A stretch of 35,990 nt of DNA from Darwinibacter acetoxidans_A (GTDB lineage Bacteria; Bacillota; Limnochordia; Darwinibacteriales; Darwinibacteriaceae), in contig JBHGWS010000015.1 in assembly GCA_041936745.1 (NCBI GenBank), positions 1-35,990 of the forward strand, written 5' to 3'. The notes beneath the pieces were generated by a model. It did not search any database. It was not told the DNA's origin and was given only the letters and a program-made list of their open reading frames with translations. Both the position numbers and the translations under genes were made by a program. Below, in pieces: positions 7,657-15,603 of the stretch (its first letter is position 1; every line of letters starts with the position of its first letter).

Positions 7657-8991
7657 CTATGTATTAGAAGTCAAGGCTTGTTCCAAGCCTGCCAACGTCT
7701 TTGACAGATCGCTTTCCTCGTTGATGCCCTGCCGGAGAAATTCTGTGATGCCTGAATACAGAGTGATGGCCTCATCTATTTCCGAGTTGGAACCTTCTGC
7801 ATAAGCACCGATGTTGATTAAATCTTCCGCATCGCGGTAAGCCGCCAAGATGGAGCGGAACTTACCGGCCAGCTTTCGGTGTTTTTCGGAACTTACTTCG
7901 ATCATTAAGCGGCTGACACTTGCTAAAATGTCAATTGCCGGGTAGTGCTGCTTCTCGGCTAAGCTGCGGGCCAAAACTATATGGCCGTCCAAAGTACCCC
8001 GGACGGTATCCGCAACCGGTTCATTCATATCATCACCTTCGACCAAGACCGTGTAAAACCCGGTGATGGTACCTTTCTTACCCGGCCCGGTCCGCTCCAG
8101 CAGGCGGGGTAAAAGGGCAAATACCGAGGGGGTGTAACCGCGGGTTGCCGGCGGTTCTCCGATTGCCAAGCCCACTTCTCTTTGGGCTATGGCAAAGCGG
8201 GTCACAGAATCCATAAGAAACAGGACATCGAGGCCTTGATCGCGGAAATATTCCGCTATAGTTGTGGCCACCATGGCGCCTTTAATGCGCACAAGTGCCG
8301 GTTGATCCGAAGTAGCAACGACTACAACGGAGCGCTTTAAACCTTTGGGCCCTAAATCCCTTTCTAGAAATTCCCGGACCTCCCGGCCCCTTTCGCCAAT
8401 CAGGGCAATCACGTTTATGTCAGCTTCCGTGTTGCGGGCCATCATGCCCAAAAGAGTACTTTTTCCCACGCCGCTGCCGGAGAAAACCCCGATGCGCTGG
8501 CCTTTCCCGCAGGTAAGCAGGCCGTCAATGGCCCTAACGCCAACCTGCAGAGGCTCGGTGATTCTCTGCCGTTCCAAGGGTTTGGGCACCCTGCCGTTGA
8601 TCGAGTAGTGCTTTTTGGCATGTATCGGTCCTTTTTCGTCCATGGGTTTGCCTAAACCGTCTAGAACCCGACCCAATAAATTGGGTCCCACGGGAATTTT
8701 AAGAGGCTGCCCCGTAGCATTGACATAACTACCGGGCCCAACACCCGTCAGTTCGCCTAAAGGCATTAAAAGAACCCTATTATCCCTAAAGCCGACAACT
8801 TCCGCGGGGAGTGGTGGCCCTTGCCGCGGTTGGATTAAGCATAAATCCCCAATATTTGTGATGGGGCCGATTGATTCTATTGTCAGACCGACAATTTGCA
8901 CGACCCGGCCGCTGGGGATAATTTCATCAAAATGCTCAAGCTGGTTTAGATAATGTGCCAATCTGGGATTGGCCGCTTTATTCTTCGCCAT
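7657..8991 (-). CDS. fliI: Flagellum-specific ATP synthase FliI (type III export ATPase)
   Basis: A 444-residue F1-beta-like ATPase. The Walker A motif GSGVGKST is at residues 172-179, with Walker B in LDVLFLMDSVTRFA about 80 residues later. The family blocks ALIGERGREVREF and REVGLAIGEPPATRGYTPSVF are intact. It powers or primes unfolding and delivery of rod, hook and filament substrates at the cytoplasmic face of the export gate, with FliH as regulator and FliJ as stalk. ATG at 8991 lies inside the end of fliH (14-nt overlap), consistent with coupled translation. Length and motifs are normal; no missing catalytic residue was seen. Confidence 0.98.
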   Translation of the reverse strand: MAKNKAANPRLAHYLNQLEHFDEIIPSGRVVQIVGLTIESIGPITNIGDLCLIQPRQGPPLPAEVVGFRDNRVLLMPLGELTGVGPGSYVNATGQPLKIPVGPNLLGRVLDGLGKPMDEKGPIHAKKHYSINGRVPKPLERQRITEPLQVGVRAIDGLLTCGKGQRIGVFSGSGVGKSTLLGMMARNTEADINVIALIGERGREVREFLERDLGPKGLKRSVVVVATSDQPALVRIKGAMVATTIAEYFRDQGLDVLFLMDSVTRFAIAQREVGLAIGEPPATRGYTPSVFALLPRLLERTGPGKKGTITGFYTVLVEGDDMNEPVADTVRGTLDGHIVLARSLAEKQHYPAIDILASVSRLMIEVSSEKHRKLAGKFRSILAAYRDAEDLINIGAYAEGSNSEIDEAITLYSGITEFLRQGINEESDLSKTLAGLEQALTSNT

Positions 8992-9724
8992 TGTACAACA
9001 CTTCCAAAAGATGGCCTGCTAATTTACCCAACCTTTTTTCCAAGCGGCCGTCGATGGCACCTTTTTCTGATTCGATAACACAGCCGCCCCTTGTAACGGT
9101 GGGGTCTACTTCAAACTGCAGATCAGCCCTTTTGGCTAATTGAAATTCCCGCTGCCGCTCTTGGGTCATGGCATAATCCTCCGGGTGAAGGCGGACAATA
9201 ATTTGTTGGACAGTGCCTAAACGGGCCAAGCCTTCATCTAACAGGGGCTGCAGCCAACTAACGTCTTCGCTGACAGCTTTCTTCACTATTTTATCGGCAA
9301 GAATGAGGCTGAACTTTAAAAAGTCTTCTTCCAGCATAGCCAATGCTTTTGCCCTTTCTTCGGCGGCTGAATGGACAGTTTGTTCCAAAAGGCTCAAAAA
9401 GGACTCCGCTTTGGCATTCACTTCTTTTCTGCCGGCGTCGAAACCCTCCTTTTGGCCTGCCCGAAAACCTTCTTCTTGAGCAACCCGCCTTAGATCTTCC
9501 GCCTCCGCCGCCACTTTTTTCAAAATCTTCTTGGCTTCTTCCTTGGCCTCCGCCACTATCTTCTCCGCTTTTTCCTGGGCGTCGCTCATTAAATTCGCCG
9601 CATCCAAAACAGTGCCCCCTGTATTTTTCTTTTTCAGATCTTTGGCTTTGGGCGCGGGAATAACGGTTTGGGATTCGTTGGGAATCAAAATCTTCAGCTC
9701 TGCGGCTTTGATGATTTTAGACAA
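8978..9724 (-). CDS. fliH: Flagellar assembly protein FliH
   Basis: A 248-residue protein. A variable N-terminus is followed by an Ala/Glu/Lys-rich coiled coil (about residues 45-110) containing GFRAGQKEGFDAGRKE, the glycine-repeat helix typical of FliH. A C-terminal V-ATPase subunit E-like domain (about 120-245) has IIVRLHPEDYA and GGCVIESEKGAIDGRLEKRL. FliH holds FliI in an inactive state and links it to the C ring. The start is TTG at 9724, inside the last codons of fliG; GGAGG lies 9 nt upstream. No other start is in range before residue 46, so the unusual TTG is well supported. Confidence 0.93.
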   Translation of the reverse strand: MSKIIKAAELKILIPNESQTVIPAPKAKDLKKKNTGGTVLDAANLMSDAQEKAEKIVAEAKEEAKKILKKVAAEAEDLRRVAQEEGFRAGQKEGFDAGRKEVNAKAESFLSLLEQTVHSAAEERAKALAMLEEDFLKFSLILADKIVKKAVSEDVSWLQPLLDEGLARLGTVQQIIVRLHPEDYAMTQERQREFQLAKRADLQFEVDPTVTRGGCVIESEKGAIDGRLEKRLGKLAGHLLEVLYNGEE

Positions 9725-10724
9725 TCACCTCATCCTCCCCACCGCGGGCTATAATTATCTCGCCGGATTCTTCTAAGCGGCGGATAATAGCCACGATCTG
9801 TTGTTGGGTCTCCTCAATATCGCGCAGGCGCGCCGGCCCCATGTATTCGATGTCTTCGCGCAGCATTTCTCCTGCCCGTTTGGACATGTTGCGGTAAATC
9901 CTTTCGGCAACTTCCTCGCTGGCGGTTTTCAGCGCTAACGCTAAATCCTGGGAGTCCACTTCGCGCAAAACTTTTTGGATGGACCTGTCGTCCAAAGTGA
10001 TGATATCTTCGAAGACAAACATCCGCTTGCGGATTTCCTCCGCCAATTCCGGATCTTCTTCTTCTAAAGTGTCGATAATAGTTTTTTCCGTTGCCCGATC
10101 CACCATGTTTAATACATCCACGGCCGATTCTATGCCGCCCGCCATGGTGTAATCGTCAACGGCAAACGCAGAAAGGCGCTCTTCTAAGGTACTTTCTATT
10201 TCCTGCAAGACTTCCGGCGTGGTCCGATCCAGTTGAGCCAAGCGCTTAGCTACATTCACCTGCAGTTCCGGTGGGAGCGATGATAGAATCATTCCCGCTT
10301 GTTCAGGATGTAAGTAGGCCAAAATCAAAGCGATAGTTTGAGGGTGTTCGTTTTGGATGAAATTCAGAAGCTGGCTTGGATCGGTTTTACGGGCGAAATC
10401 AAACGGCCGAACCTGGAGCGATGCGGTCAAGCGTTCAATAATTTCTCGGGCTCTCGCGGGCCCCAAAGCTTTCTCCAAAAGCTCTCGGGCGTATTCAATA
10501 CCCCCGTGCTCCAAATATTCTCTGGCCATCATTAAATCGTGGAATTCTTCCATGACCCTGTTGCTTAACTCAGGTTGGACCCGGCGGAGGCTGGCAATTT
10601 CCAGGGTCAATTCTTCTATTTCATCTTCCCTGAGATGCTTAAATATTTCTGAGGATAAATCGGGGCCTAAAGATACCAATAGCACGGCGGCTTTTTGTTT
10701 TCCGGTCATACTGTGCAATTTCAT
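9717..10724 (-). CDS. fliG: Flagellar motor switch protein FliG
   Basis: A 335-residue rotor protein with the three FliG domains: N (about 1-100, binds FliF), middle (about 110-190, with the EHPQTIALILAYL motif near residues 128-140) and C (about 195-335). The charged torque helix RSIQKVLREVDSQDLALAL (about 247-265) interacts with MotA. FliG couples stator force to the C ring and reverses the motor when the switch moves. ATG at 10724 has an AGGAGG SD 9 nt upstream, and the gene starts 12 nt after fliF. It overlaps fliH by 8 nt. Confidence 0.98.
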   Translation of the reverse strand: MKLHSMTGKQKAAVLLVSLGPDLSSEIFKHLREDEIEELTLEIASLRRVQPELSNRVMEEFHDLMMAREYLEHGGIEYARELLEKALGPARAREIIERLTASLQVRPFDFARKTDPSQLLNFIQNEHPQTIALILAYLHPEQAGMILSSLPPELQVNVAKRLAQLDRTTPEVLQEIESTLEERLSAFAVDDYTMAGGIESAVDVLNMVDRATEKTIIDTLEEEDPELAEEIRKRMFVFEDIITLDDRSIQKVLREVDSQDLALALKTASEEVAERIYRNMSKRAGEMLREDIEYMGPARLRDIEETQQQIVAIIRRLEESGEIIIARGGEDEVIV

Positions 10725-10736
10725 CCGAATTTCCTC

Positions 10737-12254
10737 CTACTCATCGGCCAACCAAGTTTTCACCAAGAGAGCCACTTCTTCCGGTTTTTCTTTCGCCAGT
10801 GTTTGAATGTCTTGGCGTAAAGTCCGCCGCTCTTTTTCTTCCGGTGTCAAAACGGGTGTTTCTTCGTCTGCTGCCACTTCCATATCGGCGAGGAAAGTCA
10901 TTTCTTCCACTGCCGCACGGCGCCTTCTACCGTAGAGATAAATTATTATGCCGGCAATCATTATCAACATAGCTGCCGCGGCAAACCACAGCGCCGCCCC
11001 GTCCGCTATAGCTTCCTCCACTGCCACCTCAGTGAGAAATGGGCTTGTCTCAAAGGGCACGCCTGCAACATAGATGCTGTCGCCCCGCTCGGTTTGAAAG
11101 CCTACTGCCCGCCTGATAGATTCTTCCACCGCGGCCAACTGTGCCGCCGTGTATTCCCCATTCAGCCAAACAGAGGCGCTGAGGCTAGTAACCTGCCCGG
11201 GCGTGACGCGCAGGCGGGTTTCTGTCCGGTTCAGCTCGTAGTTTATAGTTTCTTCAAAGCGCTCGTATTCCGAACTCCCCGCTTCTTGATCAGCAAAGAC
11301 ATAGCCCGGTACATTGGAATCAACCCCCGGTACTCCGCCTGCCGTAGCGGTCGTGCCTCGAAAGCTTTCTTCAAAGCGTTGTTCACTGCGCGGTAAGCCC
11401 GTATCCCGGGTAACGGGCGAGAAGACCTCGCTGTATTCTTCAAAATGGTCGAAATCAAGGCTGGCGCTGACCCTTACTACTACATTGCCAAAACCGTAAA
11501 TCCTCTCCAACATGGCGGTGATACTGTCTTCCAGCTGTTTTTCATACATCCATTCCGTTTCAAAGCGATCAGAAAGGAAGCCGCCGCTTAAATCGCCCAC
11601 TGCGGGGGCATTCAGCACATTGCCTCGCGTATCGACTATGGTCACGTTCTCCGGTGTTAAACCTTCCACACTTGTGGAAACCAGGTTGGCGATAGCGTGC
11701 ACTTGCCCTTTTGTCAGCTTGACACCTGGTTTGATCTGCAGCAGGACCGTGGCCGTCGAAGCTTGGCTTTCTTGGATAAAAAGCGATCTTTTTGGTAAAA
11801 CGATATGTATGCGGGCATCCATGATCTCATCCATTTGGCGGACGGTGCGGGTTAACTCCCCCTGCAGCGCCCTTTGATAGCGCAGGTTGCGATCGGCTTC
11901 CGTTTCCCCCAGGCGGGTGGCGTTGAAAATCTCAAAACCGACCACTCCCCCTGTGGGCATGCCCGCCGTGGCAAGGGCAATGCGTGTTTCAAACACCTCG
12001 TTTTGCGGTACCAAGACGGTCGTGCCGCTTTCGGTAAGGCGGTAAGGCACGCCACGCTCTTGCAGGGCATTGACGACTGACCCCGCATCTTCAGGGCTTA
12101 AATCGGCAAAAAGTACACTGTAATCCGTTTTATTAAAAAAGACAAGAAGTAATAAAGATATAAAAACACCTAGGACAAAGACGGCCACACCGATCTGCAT
12201 TGGGCGCGACAATTTCCCCCAGGTTTCCTTGATAGACTCCAAAATATTAGTCAT
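10737..12254 (-). CDS. fliF: Flagellar MS-ring protein FliF
   Basis: A 505-residue membrane protein with two transmembrane helices, at about 20-42 and 430-452, flanking a large periplasmic-side region. The ring-building motif 1 (PYRLTESGTTVLVPQNEV, about residues 51-68) and motif 2 blocks (VQLDxR-like region with ARIHIVLPKRSLF, about 147-159) are recognisable. The cytoplasmic tail after residue 455 ends in the FliG-binding helix (EEVALLVKTWLADE). FliF forms the MS ring on which the rotor and export gate assemble. ATG at 12254 with a GGGTGA-type SD. It lies 15 nt after fliE. Confidence 0.97.
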   Translation of the reverse strand: MTNILESIKETWGKLSRPMQIGVAVFVLGVFISLLLLVFFNKTDYSVLFADLSPEDAGSVVNALQERGVPYRLTESGTTVLVPQNEVFETRIALATAGMPTGGVVGFEIFNATRLGETEADRNLRYQRALQGELTRTVRQMDEIMDARIHIVLPKRSLFIQESQASTATVLLQIKPGVKLTKGQVHAIANLVSTSVEGLTPENVTIVDTRGNVLNAPAVGDLSGGFLSDRFETEWMYEKQLEDSITAMLERIYGFGNVVVRVSASLDFDHFEEYSEVFSPVTRDTGLPRSEQRFEESFRGTTATAGGVPGVDSNVPGYVFADQEAGSSEYERFEETINYELNRTETRLRVTPGQVTSLSASVWLNGEYTAAQLAAVEESIRRAVGFQTERGDSIYVAGVPFETSPFLTEVAVEEAIADGAALWFAAAAMLIMIAGIIIYLYGRRRRAAVEEMTFLADMEVAADEETPVLTPEEKERRTLRQDIQTLAKEKPEEVALLVKTWLADE

Positions 12255-12269
12255 GGTTTCACCCGCCCA

Positions 12270-12557
12270 CTAAACTTGCATCCGCATAATTTCCTGATAC
12301 GCTTCCAGTAATTTGGTACGAACAGCCATTGTCAGTTGCAGTGCTAGATTTGCTTTTTCGGCGATAATCATGGCATCATGAAATTCGATGTCGCCGTCCA
12401 GCAGTTTCTCAAAGGCGATATCGCTCTCGGCCTGCAGCTTATTCACATCCTGCAGGGCCTCTTTCAAAAAAGCCTGGAAGCTTTTCCCGGCTGCCGGCCC
12501 ACTTTTGGCCTTCGGTGTGAGCGGAGCCTGTAGAGGTGTACCAAAGTTAACTCTCAT
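12270..12557 (-). CDS. fliE: Flagellar hook-basal body complex protein FliE
   Basis: A 95-residue protein of normal FliE size, with the C-terminal family block DAMIIAEKANLALQLTMAVRTKLLEAYQEIMRMQV (split here as two adjacent helices, residues about 61-95). FliE joins the MS ring to the rod and is an early export substrate. I prefer the ATG at 12557: GAGGG lies 8 nt upstream. An in-frame TTG two codons earlier (12563) has the same GAGGG only 2 nt away, which is too close. It lies between flgC and fliF, the standard order. Confidence 0.95.
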   Translation of the reverse strand: MRVNFGTPLQAPLTPKAKSGPAAGKSFQAFLKEALQDVNKLQAESDIAFEKLLDGDIEFHDAMIIAEKANLALQLTMAVRTKLLEAYQEIMRMQV

Positions 12558-12583
12558 TGCCAAATCCCTCTTTCAAATTTAAA

Positions 12584-13021
12584 CTAACGCCCGATTTCCA
12601 AAGCCTTCTGGGCCATGGACCTGGCCGCATTCAATGCTTCGACATTGGCCTCATAAGCCCGCGTTGCGGTAATTAAATCAACCATTTCTTTCACCACATG
12701 CACGTTCGGCATGGCCACATAGCCGTCTGCATCGGCATCGGGATGCTGCGGATCGTAAACCATCCGGGGCGGCGCAGGATCGCTGATGATCCCCAAAACC
12801 TGCACGCCCTGCGTTTGTGCCCCTTTCCTTAGGGGATGCACGGCTGCCCGCAGCGAGCGGTCTAAAAGAGGTGCAAAGACGGGCACCTGCCTGCGGTAGG
12901 GCCCACCATCCAAAGAACGGGTAGTATTGGCGTTGGCCAAATTGTTCGCAATGGTATCCATGCGTAAACGCTCCGCTGTTAAGCCGGATGCGGAAATGCG
13001 GAAAGCTTTAAAGACGTTCAT
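12584..13021 (-). CDS. flgC: Flagellar basal-body rod protein FlgC
   Basis: A 145-residue proximal rod protein. The N-terminal axial-family motif is SASGLTAERLRMDTIANNLANANTT (about residues 10-34) and the C-terminal block is VDLITATRAYEANVEALNAARSM (about 116-138). FlgC forms part of the rod between the MS ring and the hook. ATG at 13021 has a GGGAGG SD 9 nt upstream and lies 3 nt after the flgB stop. Length matches the family (about 140-150). Confidence 0.97.
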   Translation of the reverse strand: MNVFKAFRISASGLTAERLRMDTIANNLANANTTRSLDGGPYRRQVPVFAPLLDRSLRAAVHPLRKGAQTQGVQVLGIISDPAPPRMVYDPQHPDADADGYVAMPNVHVVKEMVDLITATRAYEANVEALNAARSMAQKALEIGR

Positions 13022-13024
13022 AAC

Positions 13025-13426
13025 CTAGCGCCTCCCTTCAGTTATAACCGAGCGCAGTTGGCCTAACTTACGGCTCACCGCATCGATTAAAGACTCGTAA
13101 TACATTTGGTTTTCCAAAAGAAGGACTCTTTCCCGGTCGGGATCGACGTTGTTGCCGTCATTTCTCATACTTGTGCTTAAATCTTGTACGACAGAAAACC
13201 GGGCAGTCTTTGCTCCCAGGGCGGATCGGGCGGTTAAGTGCCGGGGATGGGTTACCGCCAAGCGCCCCGTAGCTCTTTGTAGTTCGCCGGCAAACTTAGT
13301 ATGGGATTGGACATCCGAACGTTTAAAACCGGGCGTGTTAAAGTTCGCCAAATTGCTGCTCAGCACGGAATGGCGCAGAGTAGACTTGTCCAAGCCCACA
13401 TTTAACTTATTGACAGTTTTAAACAT
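13025..13426 (-). CDS. flgB: Flagellar basal-body rod protein FlgB
   Basis: A 133-residue rod protein and first gene of the flagellar operon. The axial motif is visible as LRHSVLSSNLANFNTPGFKRSD (about residues 17-38), and the C-terminus has NQMYYESLIDAVSRKLGQLRSVI. I chose ATG at 13426 (MFKTVNKL) because an excellent AAGGAGGTG SD lies about 8 nt upstream. A longer in-frame start at 13510 would run through the terminator hairpin and add 28 unrelated residues. Upstream lie a terminator (13509-13545) and a candidate promoter (13468-13496), so this gene probably begins its own transcript. Confidence 0.96.
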   Translation of the reverse strand: MFKTVNKLNVGLDKSTLRHSVLSSNLANFNTPGFKRSDVQSHTKFAGELQRATGRLAVTHPRHLTARSALGAKTARFSVVQDLSTSMRNDGNNVDPDRERVLLLENQMYYESLIDAVSRKLGQLRSVITEGRR

Positions 13427-13467
13427 TACCGCTGCCACCTCCTTGGCATTTATTGGCGTTTTCGCTA

Positions 13468-13496
13468 TATTTCTCCAAATACCCTTAAAATCCTGC
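13468..13496 (-). promoter_or_regulatory. Candidate sigma-H-type promoter for the flgB operon
   Basis: Reading on the minus strand, GCAGGATTT (13496-13488) fits the B. subtilis sigma-H -35 consensus RnAGGAwWW exactly. After 11 nt, GGAGAAATA (13476-13468) fits RnnGAATww with one mismatch in the core (GAAA for GAAT). The spacing of 11 is within the consensus 11-12. The site lies just after a terminator and about 40 nt before the flgB ATG. No good sigma-A or sigma-D site was seen here. The match is seen; use by sigma-H is inference, and a chance match is possible. Confidence 0.35.
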
Positions 13497-13508
13497 AGAT
13501 AGCAAGGC

Positions 13509-13545
13509 AAAAGAGGGGAGTGGCCCCTTTGCCCGCTCCCCTTTC
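13509..13545 (-). terminator. Intrinsic terminator between hslU and flgB (possibly bidirectional)
   Basis: A 7-bp stem (AGGGGAG with CTCCCCT, outer arms at 13514-13520 and 13536-13542) carries an inner GGC/GCC pairing. On the minus strand it is followed by CTTTTG. On the plus strand it is followed by TTTCCTCTTT. It would end the topA-to-hslU transcript before the flagellar operon. Confidence 0.6.
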
Positions 13546-13653
13546 CTCTTTAACAAGTTCTCTATCAGGCACTATATTTCCTTTATTTAGCTCGTAATTT
13601 CTCGAAAAAAATAGAATAATTAATCGTGACTTTCCAAAATCACTAAAACTTGC

Positions 13654-15033
13654 TTACAAAATGTATTTCGATAGATCGCTGTCTTGTGAAATTTCACGCA
13701 ACCTTTCCTGCACATAAGCTTCATCGATTACCAAAGGGCCCGCCATTTCCCTGCCGGCAAAGCTGGCTTCTTCTAAGAGCCGCTCTAAGATTGTGTGCAG
13801 CCTTCGGGCCCCAATGTTTTCCGCCGTTTTGTTGACTTCTTCGGCAATTTTAGCAATAGCAGCAATGCCTTCCGGCCTGAAATCGAGTTCAATGCCCTCC
13901 GTGGCTAAAAGCGCCGTATATTGCTTGGTCAGGGAATTTTGCGGCTCGGTTAAAATCTTGGCAAAATCCTCTGCCAGCAGTGTTTTAAGGTTAACCCTGA
14001 TGGGAAAACGACCCTGCAGCTCAGGAATTAAATCCGCCGGCTTGGACAGATGAAAGGCACCGGCAGCTATGAAGAGAATGTGGTCAGTGCGCACCGGGCC
14101 CGCCTTGGTAAGCACCGTGGAACCTTCGATGATTGGCAGGATATCGCGCTGGACGCCTTCTCGGGAAACGTCCGGCCCGCCGCCCCCGGTACCGCCGGCA
14201 ATTTTATCGATTTCATCGATAAAAACAAGCCCGGACTCTTCTGCTAAGGCTGCGGCTTCGGCTAAAACAGCCTCCATATCCAAAAGCTTGGCTGCCTCTT
14301 TTTGCAGAAGGACTTCTCTTGCCTGGCGCACGGGCATCTTCTTTTTCTGCATCTTTTTTGGCAGAAAACCGCCGAGGATTTCCCGGAAATTTATGCCCAG
14401 ATCCTCCATGCCCATCCCGGGCACATTCTCTAAAAGGGGCGAATGCTGTTTTTCCACCATGACCTCGACGATCTGATCTTCTAATTCCCCCAGCTGCAAA
14501 AGCTTCTTAATCCGCTGCCGCTTAGCAGCCAGCTCTTGGCCGGAGGCAGCTTTTGTTTCCCGGCTTTCGGGCCCGGCCAGGCCGAATAATGCCTCCATGG
14601 GATTGATGCTTTTTTGGGCCGGATCCGGTGCCAATAATTCAACTAACCTTTCTTCCACCTGGACCTTGGCCTGTTCTTCTACTTCTTCTAGTTTTTGCGC
14701 CTGGATAATGCGGATGGCTCCATCGACCAACTCCCGGATTATGGAATCCACATCGCGGCCCACGTAACCTACCTCGGTGAATTTGGTCGCCTCCACTTTG
14801 ACAAAAGGCGCCTTGGCCAAGCGGGCCAGCCGCCTGGCAATCTCGGTTTTCCCCACGCCTGTAGGCCCGATCATAAGGATGTTTTTCGGTAAGATTTCAT
14901 CTCGCAGCTCCGGTGCCACCAGCCTGCGCCGATAGCGGTTGCGCAGCGCTATGGCGACGGCCCGTTTTGCTTCTTCTTGGCCGATGATATAACGATCGAG
15001 TTCAGCGACAATCTCCTGCGGTGTCAGCTCCAC
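13654..15033 (-). CDS. hslU: ATP-dependent protease ATPase subunit HslU (ClpY)
   Basis: A 459-residue AAA+ unfoldase. Walker A is GPTGVGKT at residues 56-63, followed by the GYVGRDVDS pore motif near residue 90. A charged helical I-domain fills about 105-245, then Walker B LVFIDEIDK (about 265-273) and the DVSREGVQRDILPIIEG block. The protein ends with the DLSKYIL tail that docks into HslV. I prefer GTG at 15033 (residues ELTPQEIVAEL follow) since GAGGTGG lies 5 nt upstream. A GTG at 15042 is also possible. It lies 19 nt after hslV. codY, which follows clpY in B. subtilis, is missing. Confidence 0.97.
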   Translation of the reverse strand: MELTPQEIVAELDRYIIGQEEAKRAVAIALRNRYRRRLVAPELRDEILPKNILMIGPTGVGKTEIARRLARLAKAPFVKVEATKFTEVGYVGRDVDSIIRELVDGAIRIIQAQKLEEVEEQAKVQVEERLVELLAPDPAQKSINPMEALFGLAGPESRETKAASGQELAAKRQRIKKLLQLGELEDQIVEVMVEKQHSPLLENVPGMGMEDLGINFREILGGFLPKKMQKKKMPVRQAREVLLQKEAAKLLDMEAVLAEAAALAEESGLVFIDEIDKIAGGTGGGGPDVSREGVQRDILPIIEGSTVLTKAGPVRTDHILFIAAGAFHLSKPADLIPELQGRFPIRVNLKTLLAEDFAKILTEPQNSLTKQYTALLATEGIELDFRPEGIAAIAKIAEEVNKTAENIGARRLHTILERLLEEASFAGREMAGPLVIDEAYVQERLREISQDSDLSKYIL

Positions 15034-15052
15034 GGTTACCACCTCTTTCTGG

Positions 15053-15589
15053 CTATTTCAATTCTACCACGGAAATTTTATCATTAGTGAAAATACAGAC
15101 GGATGCGGCCAACTTCAAGGCTTCGCGAGCTATCTCCCCGGCTGTAAGGGGGGAATGATTTAATAAAGCCAAACCTGCCGTTAAAGCATAAGGCCCGCCG
15201 GAGCCAACGGCAATAACTCCTGAGTCCGGCTCGATGATATCGCCGGAACCGGAAACAACTAGAGTTGTTTCTAAGTCTGCCACTAAAAGAAGCGCCTCTA
15301 ATTGGCGCAGGTAGCGGTCTTTCCGCCACTCTTTAGCGAGTTCCACGGCGGCCCGGACCAACTGTTGGGAATGATCTCTGAGTTTCTGCTCGAATTTTTC
15401 AAATAAAGTAAGGGCGTCCGCCGTGGAGCCGGCAAACCCGGCTAAAATTTTACCGTCGGAAAGAGTCCTTACTTTTCTGGCCCCGTGTTTGATGATAGTC
15501 TTCTCACCCAAGGTAATTTGACCGTCACCCGCTAAGGCAACTTGGCCGTCTCTGCGGACGGCGATAATGGTAGTACCTTTAAATTCCAT
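15053..15589 (-). CDS. hslV: ATP-dependent protease proteolytic subunit HslV (ClpQ)
   Basis: A 178-residue proteasome-beta-like peptidase. The first five residues (MEFKG) look like a short propeptide, leaving Thr6 in TTIIAVRRDG as the N-terminal nucleophile. The family blocks ALAGDGQITLG, KILAGFAGSTADALTLFE and IAVGSGGPYAL are intact. HslV forms a double hexamer that degrades proteins unfolded by HslU. The N-terminal threonine differs from the serine used by B. subtilis ClpQ. ATG at 15589 with a GGGAGTGG SD. It is directly downstream of xerC, as in B. subtilis codV-clpQ-clpY. Confidence 0.97.
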   Translation of the reverse strand: MEFKGTTIIAVRRDGQVALAGDGQITLGEKTIIKHGARKVRTLSDGKILAGFAGSTADALTLFEKFEQKLRDHSQQLVRAAVELAKEWRKDRYLRQLEALLLVADLETTLVVSGSGDIIEPDSGVIAVGSGGPYALTAGLALLNHSPLTAGEIAREALKLAASVCIFTNDKISVVELK

Positions 15590-15603
15590 AAAACCACTCC
15601 CAT

